Shown here piece after piece: positions 37,840 to 47,779 of a stretch of 64,000 nt of DNA. Source of the DNA: Flavobacteriaceae bacterium (GTDB lineage Bacteria; Bacteroidota; Bacteroidia; Flavobacteriales; Flavobacteriaceae); contig JAHEET010000002.1 of NCBI GenBank assembly GCA_024640565.1, positions 296,220-360,219 on the forward strand, written 5' to 3'. A program made the translations under genes and the position numbers. Position 1 is the first letter of the stretch, and each line of letters opens with the position of its first letter. Below the pieces are notes generated by a model, which searched no databases, was not told the origin of the DNA, and saw only the letters and a program-made list of their open reading frames with translations.

Positions 37840-37950
37840 GATTTGAATCCCTGAAAAAAACCGCGACCAACACCGATAAAAATAATTGTGGTTGAGTGTA
37901 AAACAAATCTAGTTGCATGTTTATTACTGCTGATTTTTTTTGCGGAGAAT

Positions 37951-37984
37951 CTCCCCCGCTAGCGCGAGCGTCTTCCTCGTGACA
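37951..37984 (+). repeat. GC-rich REP-like palindromic element (degenerate)
   Basis: A short island of high GC in AT-rich spacer: CGCTAGCG palindrome followed by GCGAGCGTC and CTCGTGAC, which form an imperfect hairpin. It resembles REP/BIME-type elements mobilised by RAYT transposases in Bacteroidota; no transposase is near. The rest of 37840-38060 holds no gene I can support. Confidence 0.4.
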
Positions 37985-38060
37985 CTAAGAATACGGAAAA
38001 ATGAATAAATGAGAGAAGATAGAAGGCTGCAGGTTCACACCGCTGAAACAGGCATCTCTT

Positions 38061-39746
38061 TTACTGCAAATCTTTCAGCAATAATTGAATGGATTTAATT
38101 CCATTCCATTCATTTTCATCCAGGGCATAAACAATATCAAATGCATTTTGAATTTCTGTTATTTTAGCGCCCAAATTAAAGCCAATGGCATTGTAGGTTT
38201 TAGAGTCGGCCCCGGCAATAATGTTCAATTTTAAATGGGTTTTGTCTGAACCTACTTGCTTGCCATAGCCATTGTCTCTTACTGCAGAAGTTTTAAACGT
38301 AGGCTTCATGTTTTGCGGTCCAAAAGGGGCCATTTGTTGGATAATTCGAAAAAACTTGGGTGTAATTTCAGACAGTTCAATTTCCGCATCAAAGACAATT
38401 TCAGGCGTTAACAATTCTTTCGGAATGGTTGAGCGGACCACCTCCTCAAATTTGGCTTTAAATTTTTCGTAGTTCTCTGGTAACAACGTTAAGCCCGCCG
38501 CATACTTATGGCCCCCAAATTGTTCAATGAATTCTTCACAGGCCTCCAAAGCATTGTATATGTCAAAACCTTTGACAGAGCGAGCAGAAGCGGCAAGTTT
38601 GTTGCCACTTTTAGTAAAAACAAGGGTTGGACGGTAGTACTTTTCAATCAATCGAGAAGCAACAATTCCAATAACCCCTTTGTGCCAATCTTCTTTGAAA
38701 ACTACCGAGGTAAAGCGATTTTCTTCGGCATTATCGGTAATTTGCATCAGGGCTTCGTTGGTTATTTTTTTGTCCAAGTCTTTCCGATCCGCATTAAAAA
38801 TTTCAATAGCAGCTGCAAATTCCACCGCCGAATCAAAATCCATTTCGGTTAGTAATTCCACCGCATAATTTCCGTGTTTCATTCTTCCTGCAGCATTAAT
38901 TCTGGGCGCTACAATAAACACTACATCGGTAATGGTCAATACCTCTTTTTTGGTTTGATGAATGATGGCTTTAATACCGTTTCTTGGATTGGTATTAATT
39001 ACTTGAAGTCCAAAATAAGCAAGGGTTCTGTTTTCTCCATTCATTGGGACGATGTCTGCTGCAATTGCCGTCGCCACCAAATCCAAATAAGGCACCAAAT
39101 CTTCAATGCTTTGTTGCCTATTCTTTCCAAGTGCTTGAATCAATTTAAAACCCACTCCGCAACCGCATAATTCATCAAACGGATAATGACAATCGGCTCT
39201 TTTTGGATTTAAAATAGCCACTGCTTTTGGCAATTCGAGGCCTGGTTTGTGATGATCACAAATAATAAAGTCAATCTTTTTTTCAGAAGCATAAGTCACT
39301 TTTTCAAGGGCTTTTGTACCACAGTCTAAAGCAATAATTAGCGAGAAGTTATTGTCTTCCGCAAAGTCAATTCCTTTAAAAGAAACTCCATAACCTTCTT
39401 CATATCGGTCTGGGATATAAGTAGAAATATTGGGATAAATTGTTTTTAAATAGGAGGCAACCAACGAAACTGCTGAGGTTCCATCCACATCATAATCGCC
39501 AAAGACTAAGATGTTTTCATGATTGGAAATTGCAGTTTCAATACGCTCTACCGCTTTGTCCATGTCTTTCATTAAAAAAGGATCATGGAGATCATCTAAG
39601 CTGGGTCTAAAGAATTTCTTAGCCGCTTCAAAAGTGGCGATGTTTCGCTGCAACAAAATTTCAGCAATGGTTGTATCCACAGACAAATCTTTTGCAAGTT
39701 TTGCTATTTTGTCTTTTTCAATTTTTGGTTTTGAATTCCAGCGCAT
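38061..39746 (-). CDS. recJ: Single-stranded-DNA-specific exonuclease RecJ
   Basis: 561 residues from ATG 39746 (MRWNSKPKIEKDK); the tracked start adds 32 residues that are not part of the family. DHH/DHHA1 phosphoesterase motifs: FGDYDVDGTSAVSL (I), LDCGTKA (II), FIICDHHKPG (III), APRINAAGRMKHG (IV), and GGHKYAAGLTL in the DHHA1 domain, followed by the OB fold. RecJ degrades ssDNA 5'-3' in recombination and mismatch/base-excision repair. The OsmC-like gene is 29 bp upstream on the same strand. Confidence 0.96.
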   Translation of the reverse strand: MRWNSKPKIEKDKIAKLAKDLSVDTTIAEILLQRNIATFEAAKKFFRPSLDDLHDPFLMKDMDKAVERIETAISNHENILVFGDYDVDGTSAVSLVASYLKTIYPNISTYIPDRYEEGYGVSFKGIDFAEDNNFSLIIALDCGTKALEKVTYASEKKIDFIICDHHKPGLELPKAVAILNPKRADCHYPFDELCGCGVGFKLIQALGKNRQQSIEDLVPYLDLVATAIAADIVPMNGENRTLAYFGLQVINTNPRNGIKAIIHQTKKEVLTITDVVFIVAPRINAAGRMKHGNYAVELLTEMDFDSAVEFAAAIEIFNADRKDLDKKITNEALMQITDNAEENRFTSVVFKEDWHKGVIGIVASRLIEKYYRPTLVFTKSGNKLAASARSVKGFDIYNALEACEEFIEQFGGHKYAAGLTLLPENYEKFKAKFEEVVRSTIPKELLTPEIVFDAEIELSEITPKFFRIIQQMAPFGPQNMKPTFKTSAVRDNGYGKQVGSDKTHLKLNIIAGADSKTYNAIGFNLGAKITEIQNAFDIVYALDENEWNGIKSIQLLLKDLQ

Positions 39747-39775
39747 TGCAATTCTTTTTACATCTTTTGAGCACT

Positions 39776-40198
39776 TTATTGGTGCAAGTGAATTCCGATT
39801 GTTATCGTAGCAAATTGTCGAAACATTTCCATAACGCCACAATATTTTTCAACCGATAAATCGACGGCCTTGTTGATTTTATCTTCAGGCAATTCGCTTC
39901 CATAAAAGTGATAATCTACCAATACTTTGTTATAAAACTTTGGATGTTCCGCTGTTAATTCTCCGGTAACCACAATTTTAAAATCAGTAAGTGTGACTCT
40001 CATTTTCTCTAAAAGAGTTACTACGTCCAGTCCAGAGCAGCCTGCTAAAGAAGAAAGCATTAGCGCCTTTGGTCTATATCCAGCGTCATTTCCGCCATGT
40101 GCTTCTGAAGTGTCAATTAAAAGGGTGTGTCCCCCAGGATTGTCAGATTCAAAAAGCTTATTTTCTCTCCAGGTAGTGGTAACAATGTTTGTATTCAT
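39776..40198 (-). CDS. OsmC/Ohr-family protein
   Basis: About 140 residues from ATG 40198 (the tracked TTG at 40213 adds five residues). OsmC fold with both redox cysteines in family context: KALMLSSLAGCSGLDVV and SVEKYCGVMEMF. Members reduce organic hydroperoxides with thiol help; this one belongs to the general YhfA/OsmC-like group rather than Ohr, judging by the context of the two Cys sites. It is placed directly upstream of recJ on the same strand. Confidence 0.88.
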   Translation of the reverse strand: MNTNIVTTTWRENKLFESDNPGGHTLLIDTSEAHGGNDAGYRPKALMLSSLAGCSGLDVVTLLEKMRVTLTDFKIVVTGELTAEHPKFYNKVLVDYHFYGSELPEDKINKAVDLSVEKYCGVMEMFRQFATITIGIHLHQ

Positions 40199-40341
40199 TC
40201 GATTTTTTTGCAAATTATTTTTAATTCGTAATAATTGTTAAAGGTAAAAAATAAAACCTTTTTTTAACTACTTTAGTTACAGCACTATTTTTCTGAATAA
40301 AAAACTATCTTTAGCTACTCAAACACAAACACTAGAAACCG

Positions 40342-40941
40342 ATGCCATTAGTTAGCCCTCTATCTGCAGAACACGATTTAGAAACCAAAGAATTAGCTGA
40401 ATTTTTTAATGAAACGCTTGGGTTTTGTCCAAATTCTGTGTTAACCATGCAACGCAGACCGGCGATTTCCAAAGCTTTTATTAATTTAAACAAGGCCGTA
40501 ATGGCGAATGAAGGTCGCGTTACCTCAGCTTTGAAAAGGCTTATTGCTTGGGTTTCTAGTAACGCTACTGGTTGTCGCTATTGCCAAGCACATGCTATTC
40601 GAGCAGCAGAGCGCTACGGAGCCGAACAAGCACAGTTAGACAATGTTTGGGAGTATAAAACGCATCCTGCATTTTCAGCTGCGGAGAGAGCCGCGTTGGA
40701 TTTTTCATTGGCGGCATCTATGGTGCCGAATGCAGTGGATGCTCACATTAAAAAAGCTTTGTATGCGCATTGGAATGAGGGAGAAATTGTAGAAATGTTG
40801 GGTGTGATCTCTTTGTTTGGATATTTAAATCGCTGGAACGACTCTATGGGAACAATTCTAGAAGAGGATGCAATTGAAAGCGGTAATCAATATTTAGGAA
40901 AACACGGTTTTGAAGTTGGAAAACATATAGAAATGAAATAA
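40342..40941 (+). CDS. AhpD-like carboxymuconolactone decarboxylase family protein
   Basis: 199 residues, all-helical. The redox site ATGCRYCQAHAIRAAE (CxxCxxxH, shifted to C-R-Y-C-Q-A-H) is the AhpD signature; the C-terminal part (HWNEGEIVEMLGVISLFGYLNRWND) is typical of the peroxidase-related subgroup. Probably a thiol-dependent peroxidase or disulfide reductase in the cytosol. Divergent from the OsmC gene, which also handles peroxides, so the two may share a stress response, though no shared operator is visible. A strong bidirectional terminator follows. Confidence 0.85.
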   Translation: MPLVSPLSAEHDLETKELAEFFNETLGFCPNSVLTMQRRPAISKAFINLNKAVMANEGRVTSALKRLIAWVSSNATGCRYCQAHAIRAAERYGAEQAQLDNVWEYKTHPAFSAAERAALDFSLAASMVPNAVDAHIKKALYAHWNEGEIVEMLGVISLFGYLNRWNDSMGTILEEDAIESGNQYLGKHGFEVGKHIEMK

Positions 40942-40949
40942 ACGTCTAC

Positions 40950-40987
40950 AAAAAAATCCGTTGGAAAATTTCCAACGGATTTTTTTT
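40950..40987. terminator. Bidirectional Rho-independent terminator between the AhpD-like gene and groEL
   Basis: Near-perfect palindrome with stem AAAAATCCGTTGGAAA and its complement, flanked by A and T runs on both sides, so it can stop transcription from both strands. Confidence 0.92.
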
Positions 40988-41040
40988 GTGAACGCCATCA
41001 CACTGTTAAGCCTAAAATACTGACATGACAGTTTTATTGG

Positions 41041-42728
<1,688 letters not shown>

Positions 42729-42832
42729 GACGATTATTTTAATTTTTTTTTAGTGAATGAATTTTTATCAATATCATATACATCTTTTGAAAGAATACAT
42801 AAGTATTCAGATGTGGAGGAGCCTAAAGCTAT

Positions 42833-43108
42833 TTATATAATTGCTAAAATATCTGCTTCACGCATCATTAGGTAATCTTTACCTTCTAATTTTAGATCTG
42901 TTCCGCCATATTTACCATAGAGTACTGTGTCGCCTACTTTTACAGTCAACGGTTCGTCAACTTTACCATTACCAATGGCAACAACAGTTCCTTTTTGTGG
43001 TTTTTCTTTTGCATTGTCTGGAATGATTAATCCAGAAGCTGTTTTTGTTTCTGCAGGTGCAGGTTCTACAAGAACTCTGTCTGCTAAAGGTTTAATGTTT
43101 AATCCCAT
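42833..43108 (-). CDS. groES: Co-chaperonin GroES
   Basis: 91 residues, normal length. [26 protein letters not shown] at the N-terminus contains the mobile loop; [32 protein letters not shown] ends the beta barrel. It caps GroEL. It is first in the groESL operon on the minus strand. About 180 bp upstream hold the secG terminator and presumably the promoter; no clear TAnnTTTG match was found. Confidence 0.97.
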   Translation of the reverse strand: MGLNIKPLADRVLVEPAPAETKTASGLIIPDNAKEKPQKGTVVAIGNGKVDEPLTVKVGDTVLYGKYGGTDLKLEGKDYLMMREADILAII

Positions 43109-43228
43109 GTGTATGTTTTTTTAAATTGGTTTTTTATTAACTCGTTACTAGAGTAATCAGAAATAATGCCATTTCATAAAAACTGACAATATTACTAATT
43201 TCACTTTCGCTATTTTTAAATATACGCT

Positions 43229-43264
43229 AAAAAAAATGCCAACGTGTCATTTACGTTGGCATTT
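43229..43264 (-). terminator. Rho-independent terminator of the miaB-secG operon
   Basis: 12-bp perfect stem AAATGCCAACGT / ACGTTGGCATTT with a 7-nt loop; on the minus strand it runs into eight T residues, 24 bp after the secG stop. Confidence 0.92.
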
Positions 43265-43288
43265 CTATGAATTCTCAATAATGTAAAA

Positions 43289-43621
43289 TTATTGTTCGGT
43301 TTCTTTTGTTGTATCAGGAGTAACAGGTGCTGGCGTTGTAGCTTCAATTCCGTTTAACGTTTCTTTTAAGATCGGACCTTTGTTTTCGCCTCTGTCAATA
43401 GAAAAGTTTGATAATAAAATTAATGCAAACAATGAAATAGCTAGCGTCCACGTTGTTTTATCTAAGAAATTGTTTGTGTTTTGCACACCTCCTAAAGATT
43501 GTGCACCTCCACCTCCAAATGAAGAAGACAATCCTCCTCCTTTAGGGTTCTGTACCATAACGATTAAGATTAAGATCACTGCGACCAATAATATAATCCC
43601 TAAAAACAAGTTATAACTCAT
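43289..43621 (-). CDS. secG: Preprotein translocase subunit SecG
   Basis: 110 residues: one membrane helix (LFLGIILLVAVILILIVMVQ), the family signature QNPKGGGLSSSFGGGGAQSLGGVQNTNNFLDKTTW, a second helix (LAISLFALILLSNF), then a polar C-terminal tail longer than in E. coli. It belongs to the SecYEG channel in the inner membrane. Its ATG overlaps the stop of the upstream TPR gene by 4 bp, and a strong terminator closes the operon. Confidence 0.95.
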   Translation of the reverse strand: MSYNLFLGIILLVAVILILIVMVQNPKGGGLSSSFGGGGAQSLGGVQNTNNFLDKTTWTLAISLFALILLSNFSIDRGENKGPILKETLNGIEATTPAPVTPDTTKETEQ

Positions 43622-44331
43622 GATATATTTTTTTGTAAAATTTGAATTCTTTTAATTTGGTCTGCAAAGAAACCACTTTTTTCTGGATATTTCAAACTTA
43701 AAATTCGATAAGCTTGAATTGCATTTTCATACTTTTTTTGTGCTAAATACACTTTGGCCAACGTTTCGGTCATTAATGAATTTGACGTTTCGTTTTTGGA
43801 AACCAACACATTGAAACTTTTCTCTTTATCAATCGGTTTTATTTTTGGGTTTTTTTCAATAAAGCGATCAACAATAGAAGTTTTGGAGATGGTTTTGTCT
43901 TTTTTCGGAGAGGTTCTAACAATCGGTGTTGCCTTTGATAATTGTAGCCACTCACTAAATGAGTGTTTTTCTGATGCTGAAAAAGAAAGTGGCGCATGTG
44001 CCTCGAGTTTACTTGAAGCAGTTTTAGGCAGGGGTTTTTCAATCAATCCAACAGTGCCCGTTTTATCTTGAACAGTGGGTTTTGGAAGGCTATCAAAACG
44101 AGGTGCTGTTATAAAATCGAACAAGATGGCTCTATCTGTGGTATGGGCAGCTGTTACTTTAAGCTCGTTATTATATTTAAAGCTGTTTTGCATCCTGAGT
44201 CCTTTTAAATAAAGGCTCCTTGCTGATTGGAAATAGGGATATTTCTCAATGAGTTTTTTCAACGCTTGTGTTTCTTCTTGCTGTAAAAGTGCAGGGTTTT
44301 TTAATATCGATATGAGTTTTTCTGTTACCAA
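43618..44331 (-). CDS. Conserved tetratricopeptide-like protein
   Basis: 237 residues without signal peptide or membrane helix. The N-terminus (LLQQEETQALKKLIEKYPYFQSARSLYLKGLRMQ) and C-terminus (LAKVYLAQKKYENAIQAYRILSLKYPEKSGFFADQI) contain TPR helices; the middle is polar and low-complexity. It overlaps both neighbours (lptE by 7 bp, secG by 4 bp), so it is tightly coupled to envelope biogenesis genes. Likely a cytoplasmic scaffold; precise function unknown. Confidence 0.75.
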   Translation of the reverse strand: MVTEKLISILKNPALLQQEETQALKKLIEKYPYFQSARSLYLKGLRMQNSFKYNNELKVTAAHTTDRAILFDFITAPRFDSLPKPTVQDKTGTVGLIEKPLPKTASSKLEAHAPLSFSASEKHSFSEWLQLSKATPIVRTSPKKDKTISKTSIVDRFIEKNPKIKPIDKEKSFNVLVSKNETSNSLMTETLAKVYLAQKKYENAIQAYRILSLKYPEKSGFFADQIKRIQILQKNIS

Positions 44332-44831
44332 TCTCCTAGTGCTGCGTTAAAAATATCTTGGTGGATGCGTTCTAAAATTTCATCCAATGCACCTTCTAAT
44401 ACGCCGCCAATTAATTGTTGACTAGAATCGAAATCTGAGTAAAATGAGAAACTTTTTTCAAAGTCTTTTTCTTCATTCAATGCATTGTAGAAACGGACAT
44501 TTACAGTTACTGTTAGCCTGTTTTGGGCTGCCGTTTGTTGTGCTGTTGCACTCATCGGATTTATTCTATAGCCGGTAATCTCTCCTTCCAAACGCAGATC
44601 TGCATTGGGGTTGTTTACCAATGTTAAATTGGTTTGTCGTAAAAACAACTCTTGTAATTCAGGGGTAAATCGCTGACTTAAAGTAGGCTCAACTAAAGTT
44701 GCTTCATTTCTAAAAAATGCAACCTGTAGGGTATCTGCATTGGTGGTTGCTCCGGTAAAAGAATAGGCGCCACAAGCAGTTATCAATAATGTACTGATTG
44801 TAAAAAAAAAGATGTGGAGGCGTTTTTTCAT
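44325..44831 (-). CDS. lptE: LptE-family lipoprotein of LPS transport
   Basis: 168 residues with a lipoprotein signal (FFFTISTLLITACGAYSFTG, Cys20) and the LptE-like alpha/beta fold (TLQVAFFRNEATLVEPTLSQRFTPELQELFLRQTNL, then DLRLEGEITGYRINPM). LptE plugs the LptD barrel that inserts LPS into the outer membrane. It is 3 bp downstream of the sigma-54-activator gene and overlaps the next gene by 7 bp. LptD is not in the window. Confidence 0.88.
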   Translation of the reverse strand: MKKRLHIFFFTISTLLITACGAYSFTGATTNADTLQVAFFRNEATLVEPTLSQRFTPELQELFLRQTNLTLVNNPNADLRLEGEITGYRINPMSATAQQTAAQNRLTVTVNVRFYNALNEEKDFEKSFSFYSDFDSSQQLIGGVLEGALDEILERIHQDIFNAALGDW

Positions 44832-44834
44832 TAT

Positions 44835-46058
44835 TTACAAATCGTATTGTTTAATTTTTCGATACAAAGTTCGTTCAGAAATACCGAGTTCTTTGGCGGC
44901 TAATTTACGCTTATTGTTGTTTTTTTCTAATGACTTTTTAATCATTTCTACTTCTTTGTCTTGTAAAGATAAAGATTCGTCTTCTTCAATAGTCTCAATA
45001 AAGTCATAATTTTTTTCAACAGTTGTATTTTGGGGAATCTTTAGCACTTCAATGGCATGATTTTTTTCCTCTTGATTGGCATATATTTTTTCAATTAGCT
45101 GATGATTTTTTTCTTCCACTTTTTCAATATCTCCTGTTTTCATTAGGTCTAAAGTCAACTTCTTTAAATCGTTGATATCACTTCGCATATCAAACAAAAT
45201 CTTATACATAATGTCTCTTTCTGTAGAAAAATCGTTTTTAGCGCTTCCACCAATCACGGCAGGTAAATTATTGTTGTAGTTTGGAAGATATTGTATAATA
45301 TTTTGTGCTGTAATCAATCGGTCTTCCTCCACGACAGAAATTTGTTCTGCAATGTTTCTTAACTGACGGATGTTTCCAGGGAAACGGTAATTCATTAATA
45401 ATTTAATGGCATTTTCATCCAATCGAACTGTAGGCATTCGGTATTTCTGCGCAAATTCTGACGCAAACTTTCGAAACAATAAATGGATGTCTTCATTTCG
45501 ATCGCGAAGAGGGGGTAAAGGAATTTCGATGGTGCTCAATCGATAATACAAGTCTTCTCTAAATTTTTCTTTAGCAATGGCTTCTTGCATATTCAGATTT
45601 GTGGCAGCAATAATTCGAACATTTGTTTTTTGCACTTCTGAGGATCCTACTTTTAGGAACTCACCATTTTCTAAAACGCGTAATAAACGTACTTGGGTTG
45701 TTAGTGGTAATTCGCCAACTTCATCTAAGAAAATAGTTCCACCGTCTGTTACTTCAAAGTATCCTTTTCTTGCTGTAGTTGCTCCGGTAAAAGCACCTTT
45801 TTCGTGACCAAAGAGTTCACTGTCTATGGTTCCTTCTGGGATGGCTCCGCAGTTTACTGCAATATATTTTGCATGTTTTCTGTGCGATAAAGAGTGTATA
45901 ATTTTTGGAACACTCTCTTTACCAACACCACTTTCACCGGTTACCAAAACAGAAATATCTGTGGGCGCCACTCGCACTGCTTTTTCCAATGCACGGTTCA
46001 AATGCACATCGTTACCAATAATGCCAAAACGCTGTTTTGTTGTTTGTAAGCTTTCCAT
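44835..46058 (-). CDS. Sigma-54-interacting AAA+ transcriptional activator without receiver domain
   Basis: 407 residues. The AAA+ domain starts near residue 10 and holds Walker A GESGVGKE, the sigma-54 contact loop GAFTGAT, Walker B GGTIFLDEVGEL, and sensor regions; a linker with coiled-coil character (about 270-340) and a C-terminal Fis-type HTH (KRKLAAKELGISERTLYRKIKQYDL) follow. Lacking any N-terminal sensing domain it may be constitutively active or controlled by a partner or abundance. It sits between miaB and lptE in one operon, an arrangement I recall as common in Flavobacteriia. Confidence 0.9.
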   Translation of the reverse strand: MESLQTTKQRFGIIGNDVHLNRALEKAVRVAPTDISVLVTGESGVGKESVPKIIHSLSHRKHAKYIAVNCGAIPEGTIDSELFGHEKGAFTGATTARKGYFEVTDGGTIFLDEVGELPLTTQVRLLRVLENGEFLKVGSSEVQKTNVRIIAATNLNMQEAIAKEKFREDLYYRLSTIEIPLPPLRDRNEDIHLLFRKFASEFAQKYRMPTVRLDENAIKLLMNYRFPGNIRQLRNIAEQISVVEEDRLITAQNIIQYLPNYNNNLPAVIGGSAKNDFSTERDIMYKILFDMRSDINDLKKLTLDLMKTGDIEKVEEKNHQLIEKIYANQEEKNHAIEVLKIPQNTTVEKNYDFIETIEEDESLSLQDKEVEMIKKSLEKNNNKRKLAAKELGISERTLYRKIKQYDL

Positions 46059-46121
46059 TGTAATCGTTTAAATGTTTGGGGTTGAAAAGTGATACTTTCA
46101 ACTTTTAGTTTGAAACCCCTT

Positions 46122-47576
46122 TTAGTTATTATCAGAATATCCAAGCACAGTTCCTTTTAAGGTTGCTGAGGTGCAGTCTTCTATTTTTACCATCACAAAA
46201 TCTCCCAATTTATAGTTGTCTTTGTCAAAAACGGCAACAGTATTTTGTGTATTTCGTCCTTTCCACTCATTCGGATTTTTCTTAGAAGTACCTTCAATTA
46301 AAAATTCTTCTATTTTTCCTAAATGTTGTTTTGTTCTGTAGAGTGAATGTTCTTGTTGTAAATCTATAATTTCTTGTAATCTTCTTTTTTTAACAGCAAA
46401 GGGTACGTCATCTTTCATTTTATTTCCCGCAAGTGTTCCGGGTCTTTCGGAGTACGAAAACATAAAACCAAAATCATATTTTACATATTCCATTAATGCT
46501 AAGGTGTCTCTGTGATCTGCTTCAGTTTCTCCACAAAATCCAACAATCATGTCTTGTGACAATGACATTTCTGGAACAATTTTAAAAATATTGTCCACCA
46601 ATTCCATATATTCTTCACGAGTATGTTGTCTGTTCATTGCTTTTAACATGGCATTGCTTCCACTTTGTACCGGCAAGTGAAGGTATTTGCAAATGTTTTT
46701 GTGTTTTGCCATGACATGAATTACATCCAAACTCATGTCTTGAGGGTTTGAGGTAGAAAATCGAAAACGTGTTTTTGGAAACTTTGTAGCACACATATCC
46801 AGCAACGCTGCAAATCCAACCGCAGTTGCTTGTGCCATTTCTGACGCTTTTTTAAAGTCTTTTTTTAACCCGCCACCAAACCATAAAAAACTATCGACAT
46901 TTTGACCTAAAAGGGTGATCTCTTTGTAGTTTTTGTCGACCATTGATTGTATTTCTTCTAAAATACTTTTTGGATCTCTACTTCTTTCTCTTCCTCTTGT
47001 AAAAGGAACCACACAAAATGTACACATATTGTCACAGCCTCTTGTGATGGATACAAAGGCGGTAACTCCGTTTGAATTTAAGCGAACCGGAGAAACATCT
47101 CCGTAAGTTTCATCTTTAGAGAGAATTACATTTACGGCATCTCTGCCAGAATCAACTTCTTGTAGTAAATTTGGAATATCTCTATAAGCATCTGGGCCCA
47201 CGACCAAATCCACAATTTTTTCTTCCTCTAAAAATTTTTCTTTAAGTCGTTCTGCCATACAGCCTAAAACGCCTACTTTCATTTTTTTGTTGACTTGCTT
47301 TACAGCATTGTATTTCTGTAATCTTTTGCGAACCGTAGTTTCTGCTTTTTCTCTAATAGAACAGGTGTTTACAAGGACTAAATCTGCCTCTTCTAAAATT
47401 TGTGTAGTGTTGTAACCCTCTTTGTCTAAGATTGCTGCGACAATTTCACTATCATTCATATTCATTTGACAGCCGTAACTTTCTATGAATAGTTTTTTAG
47501 TGTTTCCTTCTTTATTTTCGGTAACAAGGGCTTTCCCCTGTATTCTTTCATCAATGGTTTTTTCTACTTGTTCCAT
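46122..47576 (-). CDS. miaB: tRNA-2-methylthio-N6-dimethylallyladenosine synthase MiaB
   Basis: 484 residues. Three domains: N-terminal MTTase with cluster cysteines in ESYGCQMNMND, VNTCSIREKAE and GVLGCMAERL; radical SAM core with CDNMCTFCVVPFTRGRERSR (CxxxCxxC) ; C-terminal TRAM. It thiomethylates A37 of tRNAs reading U-starting codons. It is the first gene of the operon running to secG. A 63-bp gap with an imperfect hairpin (GTTGAAAGT/ACTTTTCAAC) separates it from the activator gene. Confidence 0.97.
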   Translation of the reverse strand: MEQVEKTIDERIQGKALVTENKEGNTKKLFIESYGCQMNMNDSEIVAAILDKEGYNTTQILEEADLVLVNTCSIREKAETTVRKRLQKYNAVKQVNKKMKVGVLGCMAERLKEKFLEEEKIVDLVVGPDAYRDIPNLLQEVDSGRDAVNVILSKDETYGDVSPVRLNSNGVTAFVSITRGCDNMCTFCVVPFTRGRERSRDPKSILEEIQSMVDKNYKEITLLGQNVDSFLWFGGGLKKDFKKASEMAQATAVGFAALLDMCATKFPKTRFRFSTSNPQDMSLDVIHVMAKHKNICKYLHLPVQSGSNAMLKAMNRQHTREEYMELVDNIFKIVPEMSLSQDMIVGFCGETEADHRDTLALMEYVKYDFGFMFSYSERPGTLAGNKMKDDVPFAVKKRRLQEIIDLQQEHSLYRTKQHLGKIEEFLIEGTSKKNPNEWKGRNTQNTVAVFDKDNYKLGDFVMVKIEDCTSATLKGTVLGYSDNN

Positions 47577-47602
47577 GTGTCAATTTTCATTTGAATGGTG
47601 AG

Positions 47603-47636
47603 CAAAGATACAACCAAAAACTAAAATTTATGACAA
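47603..47636 (-). promoter_or_regulatory. Promoter of the miaB operon
   Basis: Minus strand TTG, 23 bp, TATCTTTG: both consensus elements at the upper end of the usual spacing, 26 bp before the miaB ATG. Confidence 0.6.
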
Positions 47637-47717
47637 ATTGGCAGAAAAATACCATGGATTTTGGATTAAAAATGAAGTAAAAAGAGGCCTTAAAATAATT
47701 TATAAAAAAAAACTACA

Positions 47718-47725
47718 TACTTTTG
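47718..47725 (+). promoter_or_regulatory. Putative -7 element of topA
   Basis: TACTTTTG, exact TAnnTTTG; predicts a leader of about 50 nt. The -33 region is A-rich without TTG. Confidence 0.5.
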
Positions 47726-47737
47726 CAGTCTCAAATC

Positions 47738-47755
47738 TCGCAATTCCGATTGCGA
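47738..47755 (+). promoter_or_regulatory. Hairpin in the topA leader
   Basis: Perfect 7-bp stem TCGCAAT / ATTGCGA with a 4-nt loop (TCCG), lying between the predicted transcription start and the ATG. There is no T run, so it is not a terminator; it may be an mRNA-stability or protein-binding element. Confidence 0.5.
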
Positions 47756-47779
47756 TAATTCCGACAAAAAGAAAGATAC

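Noticed and set aside
43109-43228. Search for a CIRCE operator upstream of groES
   Set aside because: No TTAGCACTC/GAGTGCTAA arms are present; CTCGTTACTAGAG is only a weak chance palindrome.
46059-46121. GGGGTT...AACCCC inverted repeat with inner hairpin between miaB and the activator gene
   Set aside because: The stems are imperfect and no T-run follows on the minus strand, so it is not called a terminator; possibly an intercistronic processing hairpin.
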